DNA of 64,000 bases from Flavobacterium geliluteum (GTDB lineage Bacteria; Bacteroidota; Bacteroidia; Flavobacteriales; Flavobacteriaceae): NCBI RefSeq assembly GCF_017948595.1, contig NZ_JAGFBV010000007.1, forward strand, positions 62,001-126,000. The letters run 5' to 3'. This document shows positions 16,854 through 27,083 of this stretch, piece after piece. The notes beneath the pieces are model-generated. The model searched no databases, was not told where the DNA came from, and saw only the letters and a program-made list of their open reading frames with translations. Position 1 is the stretch's first letter; each line of letters begins with the position of its first letter. A program made the position numbers and the translations under genes.

Positions 16854-18728
16854 TTAAATGGCAACATCCTCAACCGCATCCAATTCCACCTTCAAATTCT
16901 TGATAATAAACTCTTGCCTATCCGGAGTATTTTTCCCCATATAGAAAGACAACAATTGCTCGATCGAGGTATTTTTGTCCATCATAATGGGGTCTAATCG
17001 AATGGTTTCTCCAATGAAATTCTTGAACTCATCTGGCGAAATCTCTCCTAAACCTTTAAATCGGGTGATTTCTGGTTTTGGTTTTAATTTTTCGATGGCG
17101 TCTCTTCTTTCTTCTTCTGAATAACAATAAATGGTTTCTTTTTTATTTCGAACCCTGAAAAGTGGCGTTTGCAAAATATACAAATGCCCTTCTTTGATTA
17201 ATTCTGGGAAGAATTGTAAAAAGAACGTAATCAACAGCAATCGAATGTGCATTCCATCGACATCGGCATCTGTTGCGATCACAATATTGTTGTAACGCAA
17301 TTTTTCTAAACCGTCTTCGATATCCAGAGCGGCTTGCAGCAAATTGAATTCTTCGTTTTCATACACGATTTTTTTGCTCATTCCGTACGAATTCAAAGGC
17401 TTACCACGTAAACTAAAAACCGCTTGCGTATTAACATCACGTGACTTGGTAATCGATCCCGAAGCCGAATCTCCCTCGGTAATAAAGAGCGTGCTCTCTA
17501 AGTTTCTAGGATTTTTTGTATCTGGAAGATGCGCACGGCAATCTCTTAATTTTTTATTATGAAGGTTGGCTTTTTTAGCACGATCTGTCGCTAATTTTCT
17601 AATTCCTGATAATTCTTTACGTTCTCTTTCGGCCTGCAAAATTTTACGCAATAACGCTTCTGCCGTTGGAGGATTTTTATGCAAATAATTATCTAACTTG
17701 GTTTTAATAAAATCATTTACAAACGTACGAACAGAAACTGCCGGAGTTCCATCATCAGAACCCATATCCGTAGAACCCAGTTTGGTTTTGGTCTGAGACT
17801 CAAAAACGGGCTCCATCACCTTGATACTGATGGCACTCACAATCGACTTTCGAACATCTGAAGCTTCAAAGTTTTTGTTATAAAACTCTCTAATCGTTTT
17901 TACAATTGCTTCTCTATACGCTGCTAAATGCGTTCCTCCCTGAGTGGTATTCTGACCGTTGACAAATGAGTGATATTCTTCGCTGTATTGTGTTTTACTG
18001 TGTGTTAAAGCGATCTCGATATCGTGATCTTTCAAATGAATGATTGGATATTCCAGATCGTCTTCGCTAATTGTTTCTTCTAATAAATCTCTAAGACCAT
18101 TCTCCGAAATGTATTTTTCGCCATTGAAAATAATCGTCAAACCATTGTTTAAGTAACAATAATTCTTCACCATTTTAATGACATATTCCATACGGAATTT
18201 GTAATTTTTGAAAATCGTTTCATCAGGCGTAAAAGTTACTTTTGTTCCTTTTCGCTTGGTTGTATCAATTATATCTTCTTCTAAAACCAGGTTTCCACCT
18301 GAAAATTCTGCCGCTTTTTGTTTGTCATCACGAACAGATTCTACGCGAAAATAGTTCGAAAGTGCGTTGACTGCTTTTGTTCCAACACCATTCAGACCTA
18401 CCGATTTCTGGAAGGCTTTAGAATCGTATTTTCCACCTGTGTTCATTTTCGAGACTACATCAACGACTTTTCCTAACGGAATTCCACGTCCGTAATCACG
18501 AACCGAAACTGTTTTGTCTTTGATAGTCACCTCGATAGTTTTTCCGGAACCCATGACAAACTCATCGATACAGTTGTCTAAAACCTCTTTGAGAAGAATA
18601 TAAATACCATCATCCGGCGAAGATCCATCACCTAATTTCCCGATATACATTCCGGGACGCATACGGATATGTTCTTTCCAATCGAGTGATCGAATATTAT
18701 CTTCGTTATATTGATTTTGCTCTAGCAT
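16854..18728 (-). CDS. parE: DNA topoisomerase IV subunit B
   Basis: 624 residues. The GHKL ATP site is intact: E48-x-x-D51-N52 in [18 protein letters not shown], and the lid [14 protein letters not shown]. The TOPRIM domain shows [10 protein letters not shown] and [10 protein letters not shown], supplying the catalytic Glu and the Mg2+-binding DxD. Length is typical of ParE (shorter than GyrB). It forms the A2B2 decatenating enzyme with ParC. In related genomes parE is expected directly before parC; here 4.1 kb separates them. Confidence 0.96.
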   Translation of the reverse strand: MLEQNQYNEDNIRSLDWKEHIRMRPGMYIGKLGDGSSPDDGIYILLKEVLDNCIDEFVMGSGKTIEVTIKDKTVSVRDYGRGIPLGKVVDVVSKMNTGGKYDSKAFQKSVGLNGVGTKAVNALSNYFRVESVRDDKQKAAEFSGGNLVLEEDIIDTTKRKGTKVTFTPDETIFKNYKFRMEYVIKMVKNYCYLNNGLTIIFNGEKYISENGLRDLLEETISEDDLEYPIIHLKDHDIEIALTHSKTQYSEEYHSFVNGQNTTQGGTHLAAYREAIVKTIREFYNKNFEASDVRKSIVSAISIKVMEPVFESQTKTKLGSTDMGSDDGTPAVSVRTFVNDFIKTKLDNYLHKNPPTAEALLRKILQAERERKELSGIRKLATDRAKKANLHNKKLRDCRAHLPDTKNPRNLESTLFITEGDSASGSITKSRDVNTQAVFSLRGKPLNSYGMSKKIVYENEEFNLLQAALDIEDGLEKLRYNNIVIATDADVDGMHIRLLLITFFLQFFPELIKEGHLYILQTPLFRVRNKKETIYCYSEEERRDAIEKLKPKPEITRFKGLGEISPDEFKNFIGETIRLDPIMMDKNTSIEQLLSFYMGKNTPDRQEFIIKNLKVELDAVEDVAI

Positions 18729-18891
18729 AAATGAAGTTTGGATTTTTGGCTAATGTACCATTTATAGTCAAAAAATGAAAGCGTATTTTTTTTTTTGTTA
18801 TGATTAATAACAGCTTTTAATTCTATTTAAATTGATTTAAAAAAAATACTTGCGTCAAAAATATAAAAAATCAGCTTTCAAAAAAAAAATA

Positions 18892-20067
18892 CTATTTGAT
18901 ACCAAGTACTTCTTTCGCCAAAGCAATCATTTCGGGCGTTCCTGTATTTTTATTTTTTTCATCAGAAAGTTTCACAACCCCTTGCCAATGGGCGTGATCA
19001 GATTTAACTTCTGTCAACTTAATAACCATATTCATCGACGGTAGGCCGACATCATTGGTAAAATTGGTTCCGATGCCGAAAGACATTTTAATTTTATCCT
19101 GACAAAAATTGGCTATAATTTTTACTTTTTCATAATTTAGTGAATCTGAAAAAACAATCATTTTTGATCGAGGGTCAATACCCATTTTGGTGTAATGCGC
19201 AATCACTTTTTGCGCAAACGCAATTGGATCTCCGCTGTCATGGCGAACACCATCAAAAAGTTTGGAGTATTTTTTATCAAATTGATCAAAAAAGATATCG
19301 GTCGTGTAAGTATCGGTTAAGGCAATTCCGAGATCACCTCCGTATACTTGTGTCCAATGTTCCAAACTGATTAAATTGGCCATTTTAAAGCCATACTGTG
19401 CCGCATGAAACATAAACCATTCGTGTGCATGCGTACCCAAAGGTCGCTTATTGTTTACCATTGCAAAATGTACATTACTTGTACCAATAAAACTTTGAGC
19501 GCCATAGGTGTGCAAAGTTTCGTTGACCAAAACATGAACATCATAAGAATGGCGACGTCTTGTTCCGAATTCTAAAATAGCAACTCCAAGCGCATTATAA
19601 TTGTCAATCTTCTCTTTGGTTACATTTTTGATAGCTTCATCGTTTAAACGAATAAGAAGATTTGTTTTGTAAAAAAGCTCAGAAATCAAAGCCATTAACG
19701 GTACTTCCCACAAAATAGTGCGGTACCAAAAACCTTCAATTGTAACTTTTATTTCAGATCCCTCCTGAATAATTTGAACTTCTGTAGGATCGTAGCGATA
19801 ACCCTGCAAAAAATCTAAATAAGTGGGATCTAAATACGGACAGTAATGTGATAAATAATGCTTTTCGTCTTTTTTCAATATCAAATTGGCCATTTCATCC
19901 ACCGATTTTCGCAATAAATCTACAAATCCGGCTGGAAATTGATGTTTTCCCCGATTGATAAAAGCATAACGAACCCTTGCCTTAGGAAAAAGCTTTATTA
20001 CGGCATGTTGCATCGTAAATTTATAGAAATCATTGTCTAAAATAGATTTCAGAAAAGTTGTTTCCAT
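18892..20067 (-). CDS. pncB: Nicotinate phosphoribosyltransferase
   Basis: 391 residues. Family motifs visible are EFGTRRRHS (substrate and PRPP contacts) and GVRHDSGDP, whose His is the phosphorylated residue in PncB, plus NDVGLPSMNMVIKL near the end. The enzyme converts nicotinate and PRPP to nicotinate mononucleotide in the Preiss-Handler NAD salvage route, coupled to ATP hydrolysis. Length matches the family. It stands alone between parE and a transglutaminase gene, with 92 bases upstream. Confidence 0.95.
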   Translation of the reverse strand: METTFLKSILDNDFYKFTMQHAVIKLFPKARVRYAFINRGKHQFPAGFVDLLRKSVDEMANLILKKDEKHYLSHYCPYLDPTYLDFLQGYRYDPTEVQIIQEGSEIKVTIEGFWYRTILWEVPLMALISELFYKTNLLIRLNDEAIKNVTKEKIDNYNALGVAILEFGTRRRHSYDVHVLVNETLHTYGAQSFIGTSNVHFAMVNNKRPLGTHAHEWFMFHAAQYGFKMANLISLEHWTQVYGGDLGIALTDTYTTDIFFDQFDKKYSKLFDGVRHDSGDPIAFAQKVIAHYTKMGIDPRSKMIVFSDSLNYEKVKIIANFCQDKIKMSFGIGTNFTNDVGLPSMNMVIKLTEVKSDHAHWQGVVKLSDEKNKNTGTPEMIALAKEVLGIK

Positions 20068-20159
20068 GATGGTGCTGCGTTACGGTTAAATCTGTAAAGC
20101 TTTTAATTATTAATAATTAAGGTCTTCAAAAAATATAAAAAACGGCAAAAAAACTACTC

Positions 20160-21137
20160 TTATTGCGGTATCATTTTAAAAGAAACAATACTGCTTTGAT
20201 AATAAAAAAAAGTAATAAAGTTGCCTATATTTTTGTCATACGTCACCTCAAATTCTAAAGTCCCTTTTCTTTCTTTGGGACTTTCAATTTTAACTGGCTG
20301 GTTCTTTTTATTGAGATAAAAAAGGTTTTCCGGCTTTGTAATATTTTTGAATTTGAAGGTTATTTTATCGCCATATTTTGCCTCAATAATTCCGGATTTA
20401 GGCGCAATAATTTGATACTCTTTTTCGATCGTTTTATTATAAATTAATGGCCCGTTGAGAAAATCTTCCTTGCTCAATTTGTCTCCCAAAAAAGAACCTG
20501 AATCAGGAAAATGTTTGGTAAAAAAATAATCTGGAGCTGTATCAAAATAAACCGGCGAATAATCATTTACCATTTTACCTTTACTGCTATCGTAGTAGCC
20601 CTGTCCCCAGGTAACGTCAACTAATCTCCATTTTTTATCAATCAAAACGGTGTTCCAGGCGTGGTTGGAAGTGGTATTTTTTCGCCCAATATCACTTAAA
20701 GTCGTTTTGGAATCTCCACGAATAATTTCAGATTTCAACCCTGCCAATTCGGCTAAATGCTGATACAAAGCTGTAAAACCTTCGCAAACTGCTTTTCGGG
20801 AAGTAAATGTTTTTTGTACTAACTGATCATTAATCTGACGGATTTTCCTTTGCTTTTCGGCCTCATTAGAATAGCTAAAACCTTGAGTTCTTTGTGGCTT
20901 TAACAACGCTGCATAATCATACTTTATATTGAGCGCAACCCAGCTGTAAATCGCTCTCGCTTTGTCATAATCTGTCGTAAAATCTTTTGTGATTCTTTCT
21001 GCCAGATTTTCTGTGGTATTAAATTTTGAATATTTTAGAACTGTATTATCAATCGCATTGTATTTTTGAGAAAAAGATACATTTAGAAAAACAATATTCA
21101 GAACAAAAAATGCAAAAACAAGCTTTTTTATTATCAT
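20160..21137 (-). CDS. Secreted transglutaminase-like protein
   Basis: 325 residues with a signal peptide (hydrophobic residues ~5-22). The papain-like triad of the transglutaminase/kyphoscoliosis-peptidase families is complete: Cys in KAVCEGFTALY (about residue 113), His in NHAWN and Asp in DVTWGQGY. The C-terminal third is a beta-rich region. Such proteins in Bacteroidota are thought to be periplasmic peptidases or cross-linkers; substrate unknown. Only 3 bases separate it from the oxidoreductase gene upstream, so they share a transcript. Confidence 0.85.
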   Translation of the reverse strand: MIIKKLVFAFFVLNIVFLNVSFSQKYNAIDNTVLKYSKFNTTENLAERITKDFTTDYDKARAIYSWVALNIKYDYAALLKPQRTQGFSYSNEAEKQRKIRQINDQLVQKTFTSRKAVCEGFTALYQHLAELAGLKSEIIRGDSKTTLSDIGRKNTTSNHAWNTVLIDKKWRLVDVTWGQGYYDSSKGKMVNDYSPVYFDTAPDYFFTKHFPDSGSFLGDKLSKEDFLNGPLIYNKTIEKEYQIIAPKSGIIEAKYGDKITFKFKNITKPENLFYLNKKNQPVKIESPKERKGTLEFEVTYDKNIGNFITFFYYQSSIVSFKMIPQ

Positions 21138-21140
21138 GGA

Positions 21141-21665
21141 TTAAAAACTAGATTTAATACTATCAGTTAATTCTTTGTTTAGCTCAGCATTCGAAATTTT
21201 ATTTTCATGTAAATCGAAATTGGCATTAAAAGCCGGTAACGAAAAAGTAGCTTTGATCTGCGCACCATACCTTGGAAAAGCATTATTGGCAATTTCTAAA
21301 ACCGAAGCACCACCTCTTGGACCGGGAGAAGTCGCCAATAATAACATTGGTTTTTGCTGAAAAACTTCTTTCATTATTCTCGAACACCAGTCGAATATAT
21401 TTTTGAAAGCCACTGAATAATTACCGTTATTTTCGGCCAGAGAAACAACCAGAATATCTGCTGTTTCGATTTTCTTCAAAAAAGCTTTTGCCAATTCATG
21501 CTGACCCACTTCTTTTTCCAGATCAACACTAAATAAGGGCATGGCGTAATTATTTAAATCTAAAACTTCGACTTCTGCATTTTCAAATAAACTTGCCGCA
21601 TACGTTGCAAGATGTTTGTTAATCGACTGCTGGCTGTTACTTCCTCCAAAGGCTATTATTTTCAT
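21141..21665 (-). CDS. NADPH-dependent FMN reductase family oxidoreductase
   Basis: 174 residues, flavodoxin-like fold. The phosphate-binding loop GGSNSQQSINK lies right at the N-terminus, and LLLATSPGPRGGASVLE is the second FMN/dimer segment of this family. The reductase transfers electrons from NAD(P)H to FMN, quinones or azo compounds. Its start codon overlaps the stop of the YihY gene by 4 bases (ATGA). Confidence 0.9.
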   Translation of the reverse strand: MKIIAFGGSNSQQSINKHLATYAASLFENAEVEVLDLNNYAMPLFSVDLEKEVGQHELAKAFLKKIETADILVVSLAENNGNYSVAFKNIFDWCSRIMKEVFQQKPMLLLATSPGPRGGASVLEIANNAFPRYGAQIKATFSLPAFNANFDLHENKISNAELNKELTDSIKSSF

Positions 21666-22624
21666 TTTTTGTGTTTTATGGGTTCACTTATTTCAAAAAT
21701 TTCTTTTTTTATCTCTACCGAATACTCGTTGGGATAAATTTTACCACCGTAGGATTTTGCATATACTTTGGTAAATTCTGCCCCAAAATACAGAATTATT
21801 GCCGAATAATAGACCCAGACCAAAATAATTATTACCGAACCAGCCGCTCCATATAAAGAGGCAACGGTTGAACTGCCCAAATAAAAACCGATAGCAAATT
21901 TACCGATCATAAAAAGTACCGCAGTAACAATAGAACCTATAAAAGCATCTTTCCACCTTATTTTTCCGTCGGGTAATGTTCTGAAAATGATCGTAAACAG
22001 AAATGTAATACTCGCCAAAACAATAATCAAATTGACTACATAAAACAAATAAACGGTGCTTTCTGGAAAATATAGTTTTAATCGTGAACTTACGACATCA
22101 AGTGTGGTGTTTACAAAAAGACTCACCAACATCAAAAAACCAACTGAAGCGATCATCGAGAACGACATAAGGCGATTTTGTATGAATTTTTTAAGTCCTT
22201 TGTCGGGTTTAGCGCGCAAGCCCCAAATAAAATTGATAGAACTCTGGATTTCAGCAAAAACTCCCGAAGCCCCGATGAGCAGCATAATAACTCCGAATAC
22301 GGTGGCAAAAACATTGTTGCCTGACAGTTCTACATTTTTTATAGCTTCCTGAATCTGAATTGCGGCTCCGTTACCTACCAAACCATTTATTTGTCCGTAT
22401 AATTGTCCCGCCACGGCTTCTTCTCCAAAGAAAAATCCGCAGATTGTAATGATAATAATCAATAAAGGTGGTAACGCAAAAATGGTGTAATACGATAATG
22501 CTGCACTGAGTTTGATAGCATTATCATCATCAAATTCTAAAAAGGTATTCTTTAACAGAAACCATGTTTTTGCGAATATATTTTTTACTTTCAAGATTGC
22601 TCTGGTTTTTGGATATACGCTCAA
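21662..22624 (-). CDS. YihY/BrkB-family inner membrane protein
   Basis: 320 residues with six membrane segments. Family features are ALSYYTIFALPPLLIIII (about residues 44-61), GASGVFAEIQSSIN and the final YGAAGSVIIILVWVYYSA segment. The family was once annotated as RNase BN, which is wrong; its role is unknown, possibly transport. It is the first gene of a three-gene minus-strand unit with the FMN reductase and transglutaminase genes. Confidence 0.9.
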   Translation of the reverse strand: MSVYPKTRAILKVKNIFAKTWFLLKNTFLEFDDDNAIKLSAALSYYTIFALPPLLIIIITICGFFFGEEAVAGQLYGQINGLVGNGAAIQIQEAIKNVELSGNNVFATVFGVIMLLIGASGVFAEIQSSINFIWGLRAKPDKGLKKFIQNRLMSFSMIASVGFLMLVSLFVNTTLDVVSSRLKLYFPESTVYLFYVVNLIIVLASITFLFTIIFRTLPDGKIRWKDAFIGSIVTAVLFMIGKFAIGFYLGSSTVASLYGAAGSVIIILVWVYYSAIILYFGAEFTKVYAKSYGGKIYPNEYSVEIKKEIFEISEPIKHKK

Positions 22625-22931
22625 ATGTACGGATTAATAAGAATATAGATTTCCTGCTTTTTTTGTAAATTTTATATTTTTACCATGTTGTTTCTATCTA
22701 CCCCAGATTGCAACGGAAAGCATTTTTTGTGAATGGCTATTTTTTGTGGCGATAAAAAAGCGACTGAAAGAAGCTCTTTTTATGCCCAACAAAAAAAGCA
22801 ATTTGCGAAAAATCTTGGAGTGTAAAGCTGGATTGGGTTCTGAAAATTATTCTTTTGAAGAGATACTTTTTGAGCATAAAAAAACTGCTGAATTTCTTCA
22901 GCAGTCTACTTATTTATTTATTGGCAGAAAT
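22625..22931. other. 307-base spacer with a possible decayed repeat copy
   Basis: Between the YihY gene and ychF, 22699-22785 reads like a degenerate copy of the ~85-bp dispersed element (TACCCCAGATTGCAACGGAAAGC ... GAAGAAGCTC in broken form, with a TTTTTTGTG / AAAAAAG stem). The ychF terminator is listed separately. No credible gene was found; the 103-codon ORF starting at 22746 runs into ychF antisense and is not credible. Confidence 0.35.
22884..22905 (-). terminator. ychF terminator
   Basis: Stem ACTGCTGAA / TTCAGCAGT with a 4-base loop. On the minus strand it is followed by a run of seven T (AAAAAAA at 22877-22883 region on the plus strand), 27 bases after the ychF stop. Confidence 0.85.
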
Positions 22932-24026
22932 TTACACGTTGAAACGGAAGTGCATTACGTCTCCGTCTTTTACGATGTATTCTTTTCCTTCTACTTTGAA
23001 TTTTCCAGCTTCTTTTGCTTTTGCTTCAGAGCCGTAATGAACGTAATCTTCGTATGAAATTACCTCTGCACGGATGAATCCTTTTTCGAAATCGGTGTGG
23101 ATTACTCCTGCGGCTTGTGGCGCAGTTGCCCCGATGTTGATGGTCCAAGCGCGCACTTCTTTTACACCTGCCGTGAAATAAGTTTGTTGTTTTAAAAGTT
23201 TGTAAGCCGCACGAATTAAAACAGATGCCCCTGGTTCTGTCAATCCCATATCTTCTAGAAAAACCTGACGCTCTTCGTAGCTTTCTAGTTCTGTAATATC
23301 TGCCTCTGCTCCTACCGAAAGAATGATTACTTCGGCGTCTTCGTCTTTTACTAATTCGCGAACCTGATCTACATATTTGTTTCCGTTTACTGCCGAATTT
23401 TCATCAACATTACAAACGTACAATACTGGCTTTGAGGTAATCAACTGAAAAGCTTCCATAAGAACCTCTTCATCATTATTTTGAGGAATTATAGTTCTTG
23501 CCGATTTTGCCTGCAACAACGCTTCTCTAATTCTGTTTAGCAATGCCTCTTCTACCTGCGCTTCTTTATTACCTGTTTTGGCAGCGCGTTTTACTTTTTC
23601 AAGACGTTTTTCTACCGTTTCTAAATCTTTTAATTGTAGTTCGATATCAATCGTTTCTTTGTCACGAATTGGGTTTACATTTCCGTCTACGTGTACAATA
23701 TTGTCATTATCAAAACATCTTAGCACGTGAATAATCGCGTTGCACTCTCTGATGTTTCCTAAAAACTGGTTTCCAAGACCTTCGCCTTTACTTGCTCCTT
23801 TTACCAAACCTGCAATATCTACGATATCTACGGTGGCCATTTGTACGCGCTCGGGTTTTACCAATTCTTCCAATTTATTGATTCTCGGATCTGGTACATT
23901 TACAACACCAATATTAGGTTCGATGGTACAAAACGGAAAGTTGGCACTTTGTGCTTTTGCGTTTGATAAACAATTAAATAATGTTGATTTTCCAACATTT
24001 GGCAATCCTACAATTCCTGCTTTCAT
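22932..24026 (-). CDS. ychF: Redox-regulated ATPase YchF (OBG family)
   Basis: 364 residues. G1 is GLPNVGKST (7-15), G3 is DIAGLVKGASKGEGLGNQFL, and the G4 region reads NVDE, the NxxE variant that gives YchF its ATP rather than GTP preference. A helical insert and a C-terminal TGS-like domain complete the family layout. YchF/Ola1 binds ribosomes and is tied to oxidative stress response. Single gene with its own terminator and probable promoter. Confidence 0.96.
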   Translation of the reverse strand: MKAGIVGLPNVGKSTLFNCLSNAKAQSANFPFCTIEPNIGVVNVPDPRINKLEELVKPERVQMATVDIVDIAGLVKGASKGEGLGNQFLGNIRECNAIIHVLRCFDNDNIVHVDGNVNPIRDKETIDIELQLKDLETVEKRLEKVKRAAKTGNKEAQVEEALLNRIREALLQAKSARTIIPQNNDEEVLMEAFQLITSKPVLYVCNVDENSAVNGNKYVDQVRELVKDEDAEVIILSVGAEADITELESYEERQVFLEDMGLTEPGASVLIRAAYKLLKQQTYFTAGVKEVRAWTINIGATAPQAAGVIHTDFEKGFIRAEVISYEDYVHYGSEAKAKEAGKFKVEGKEYIVKDGDVMHFRFNV

Positions 24027-24347
24027 CTGTAGTTACTATTTATTTTTATTTGATCCTGAGTGTCTCAGGGCTTACCATTACTGCTTCTGCCTTACTGTTT
24101 TAGGAGAAACTGTTACGGAAATATGTTTTGTTATTTCGAATTTTAAAATTCTGACAAAATGATATTTTTTTACTTTAAAATTTTGCAAATATAAGATTTA
24201 TTAACTTGTAATATACCCAAAATTGCGGATTAATGTTTTTTTAAGGCAATTCCTAAAAAAAAACAAACTTATTACTAATCTTTTGTTAAAAACTACTACT
24301 TTTATCACAATAGATAACAAACCAATAACCAAAATTAAAAACAAAGT
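24027..24347. promoter_or_regulatory. Divergent ychF / TonB-receptor intergenic region
   Basis: A 321-base AT-rich gap. For ychF, TATATTTG (minus strand, 24193-24186) fits the -7 consensus, with a TTG (plus-strand CAA at 24218-24220) about 24 bases further upstream, slightly long. For the receptor gene no clean TAnnTTTG was found; TACTTTTA near 24296 with an upstream TTG is only a weak candidate. No Fur-like palindrome was obvious. A hairpin-like TCCTGAGTGTCTCAGGGCTT segment lies at about 24053-24072. Confidence 0.45.
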
Positions 24348-27002
24348 ATGAAAAAAATTGCAGTATTATTATTTCTATTTAATGCCTTAATCGCCTTTGC
24401 TCAAAAGGAAGTTACGGGTGTAGTCAAAGACAATACGGGTAATCCCCTACCTGGTGTTAACATTGTTGAAAAAGGAACAACTAACGGTGTCACTACCGAT
24501 ATCGAAGGTTTTTATAAAATTAAAGTGCAGGAAGGTGCTTCATTAGTTTATAGTTATGTAGGATACAATACTATAACTAGATTGGCAAATGCTACAACAA
24601 TTGATGTTTCATTATCAGAAGAAGGTGGTCAGAATCTTGATGAAGTGGTCGTAACCGGATCACGAACAGCAGCAAGAAGCAACACTACCACTGCATTACC
24701 AATTGATGTACTATCCTCTAAAGACCTGACCTCGACAGGACAAGCTTCCTTTGATAAAGCATTACAATACAAAATCCCTTCTTTTAATACCGTACAAACT
24801 CCTGTAAATGATGCTACATCATTATTAGACCCGTACGAAATTAGAAATATGGGGCCAAGCAGAACCTTGATCCTTATTAATGGTAAACGTAAAAATTTAA
24901 GTTCATTACTTTATGTGCAGACTTCTCCGGGACGTGGAGAAACAGGTGCCGATATTTCTGCTATTCCAACAGACGCTATCGAAAGAGTTGAGATTTTACG
25001 TGATGGTGCTTCTGCTCAATACGGTTCTGATGCGATTGCCGGAGTTATGAACATTATTTTAAAGAAAAACAGAACAGATAGTGCAGTAACTTTAAGAAGC
25101 GGAATTACTTCTGAAGGTGATGGCGAAATGCTGGGTGTGAGCTTAAATAGCGGTACAACAGTTGGAGAAAAAGGATTTTTGAATTATACTATCGATTTCT
25201 CTAAAGTAAATTTAGCCAACAGACCTGGTACTGTTGATGCAGAAGGTGAAGCCGGAGATTTTGGTGCCAACATCGCAGACGTTCAATCTTTTCTGGCGAG
25301 ACATCCAGATGCCGGAAATATAAATGGTTCTCCAGAAACAGCTGCTGCTAAATTCTTGATTAATGGTGGAAGCCCAATTAGTGAAAACACTAATTTATAC
25401 TATAATGCGGCGTATGTGTACAAAAAAGTAAATTCTTTTGCTAACTACAGAACTCCTTACTGGAGAGTTTTGGCAGACGAACCCTATCTTAATGACTTCT
25501 TTGGAAATGGTGATGCTGCAAATCCTTCTTATGACGGATATGTGCCTACTTTTGAAGGAGATTTAACTGACTACAACGGAACTTTAGGTTTTAAAAATGT
25601 AAAAAATGGCTGGAATACTGATGCGAGTGTAACCGTTGGTGGTAACAAACAATTGTATACTGTAAATAACTCTGTAAACAGATCGGACATTCTTGATGAT
25701 AATAACGAAAATGTTTACAAAGAAAATAGCCCTATCTCTTTTAAACCAGGAGGAACAGCATTTAATCATATTGTGGGAAATATTGATATTTCTAAAATTT
25801 TATCCGATAAAATCAGTATTGGATTTGGTTCTGAATTTAGAAGTGAAAATTTCTCAGTAATTGAAGGTAATAAAGCATCTTGGGACGGTTTAGGAGCTGA
25901 CTCTTTTGCTGGAAACAGACCGGAAAATTCTGGAAAATGGAACCGTTATAATGTAGGAGCTTATCTTGATATTGCTTTTGATGTTACAAAAGACTTTTTG
26001 ATAAACGGAACCATTCGTCATGAAGAATATAGTGATTTTGGCGGAGCTACCGTTTGGAAATTAAGCTCAAGGTATAAATTTTTGGAAGACAAAATAACGT
26101 TGAGAGGTTCTGTATCTACTGGATTTAGAGCGCCAACTTTACACCAAATTTATACACAAAAATCTCAGTACTCTTTCGTAGCAGGACAAGGAATTCAGGT
26201 AAGCGGAATTATCAGTAATGTTTCTCCTCAGGCACGTCAATTAGGAATCCCTCAATTGGATGCTGAAAAATCAACAAACTTTACTGTTGGGATTGGAGCA
26301 AAACCTTTCGCAAACTTCAACTTTACTGTAGATTACTATAATATTAAAGTAGAAGACAGAATTGTATTAGGTGACAGACAAGATACTCAATTTGGAAATG
26401 TAGCATGGTTCTCTAACTCATTTGACTCTAGAACATCTGGTTTAGATGTTGTAGCCAGTTACAATAATATAGGTATCGGAGAAGGTAAATTAGGTTTTAA
26501 CTTATCTGGTAATATTACTATTCAAAACGAAAGAATCTCTGATGTAACCAATAATTCATTTGGCCCAATTTTAGAATCTTTGACTTTTACATCAAGACCT
26601 GATACAAAATGGATTTTAGGAGCAAATTACGAAATTGGTAAATTTGGATTCTCTTTAAACAATACTTATTTCGGAAAAACAACTTTCAATCAGGATGGTT
26701 TAAATGCAAACTTAAAAACAGAATTTATTCCTAAAGTTGTTACAGATTTAGGTATTAATTTTAATGCTACAGAAAAACTTACATTCGCATTCAATGTAAA
26801 CAACTTATTCAATATTTTACCTGAGTGGGAATTTAAATCTGAGAATGCCGCCGGAGATGCAATATTAGCTGATCCTGCGCAGACTAAAACACAATACAAC
26901 CTGATAACATTCAACGGTCGTTATTCTCAAATGACTTATGATGGATTTCATTTCAGTCAATTAGGAACTATGTTTAATTTATCTTTAAACTATAAATTCT
27001 AA
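24348..27002 (+). CDS. TonB-dependent outer-membrane receptor
   Basis: 884 residues. Signal peptide ends IAFAQ (18). A CarboxypepD_reg beta-sandwich (about 20-100) includes GVVKDNTGNPLPGVNI; LDEVVVTGSR at ~101-110 is the TonB-box-like lead into the plug (to ~235, with GADISAIPTDAIERVEILRDGASAQYG split here as the classical plug end). A 22-strand barrel follows, ending with a terminal Phe. Size and lack of a SusD partner suggest an iron-complex, vitamin or peptide receptor rather than a SusC glycan importer. Ligand unknown. Monocistronic, with a strong terminator. Confidence 0.9.
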   Translation: MKKIAVLLFLFNALIAFAQKEVTGVVKDNTGNPLPGVNIVEKGTTNGVTTDIEGFYKIKVQEGASLVYSYVGYNTITRLANATTIDVSLSEEGGQNLDEVVVTGSRTAARSNTTTALPIDVLSSKDLTSTGQASFDKALQYKIPSFNTVQTPVNDATSLLDPYEIRNMGPSRTLILINGKRKNLSSLLYVQTSPGRGETGADISAIPTDAIERVEILRDGASAQYGSDAIAGVMNIILKKNRTDSAVTLRSGITSEGDGEMLGVSLNSGTTVGEKGFLNYTIDFSKVNLANRPGTVDAEGEAGDFGANIADVQSFLARHPDAGNINGSPETAAAKFLINGGSPISENTNLYYNAAYVYKKVNSFANYRTPYWRVLADEPYLNDFFGNGDAANPSYDGYVPTFEGDLTDYNGTLGFKNVKNGWNTDASVTVGGNKQLYTVNNSVNRSDILDDNNENVYKENSPISFKPGGTAFNHIVGNIDISKILSDKISIGFGSEFRSENFSVIEGNKASWDGLGADSFAGNRPENSGKWNRYNVGAYLDIAFDVTKDFLINGTIRHEEYSDFGGATVWKLSSRYKFLEDKITLRGSVSTGFRAPTLHQIYTQKSQYSFVAGQGIQVSGIISNVSPQARQLGIPQLDAEKSTNFTVGIGAKPFANFNFTVDYYNIKVEDRIVLGDRQDTQFGNVAWFSNSFDSRTSGLDVVASYNNIGIGEGKLGFNLSGNITIQNERISDVTNNSFGPILESLTFTSRPDTKWILGANYEIGKFGFSLNNTYFGKTTFNQDGLNANLKTEFIPKVVTDLGINFNATEKLTFAFNVNNLFNILPEWEFKSENAAGDAILADPAQTKTQYNLITFNGRYSQMTYDGFHFSQLGTMFNLSLNYKF

Positions 27003-27024
27003 TTTAGAATATTAAAATATTTAG

Positions 27025-27055
27025 AAAGGGCTATCATTTGATATGCCCTTTTTTT
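27025..27055 (+). terminator. Terminator after the TonB receptor gene
   Basis: Stem AAAGGGC-TATCA / TGATA-T-GCCCTTT with a 2-base loop and one bulge, followed by a T-run (27049-27056). It starts 23 bases after the receptor stop codon. Confidence 0.85.
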
Positions 27056-27083
27056 ATAATTTTATAATTAAAAAACAATTGTT

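Noticed and set aside
24348..27002. SusC-type glycan importer
   Set aside because: Shorter than usual SusC proteins and no susD gene follows; a terminator comes straight after.
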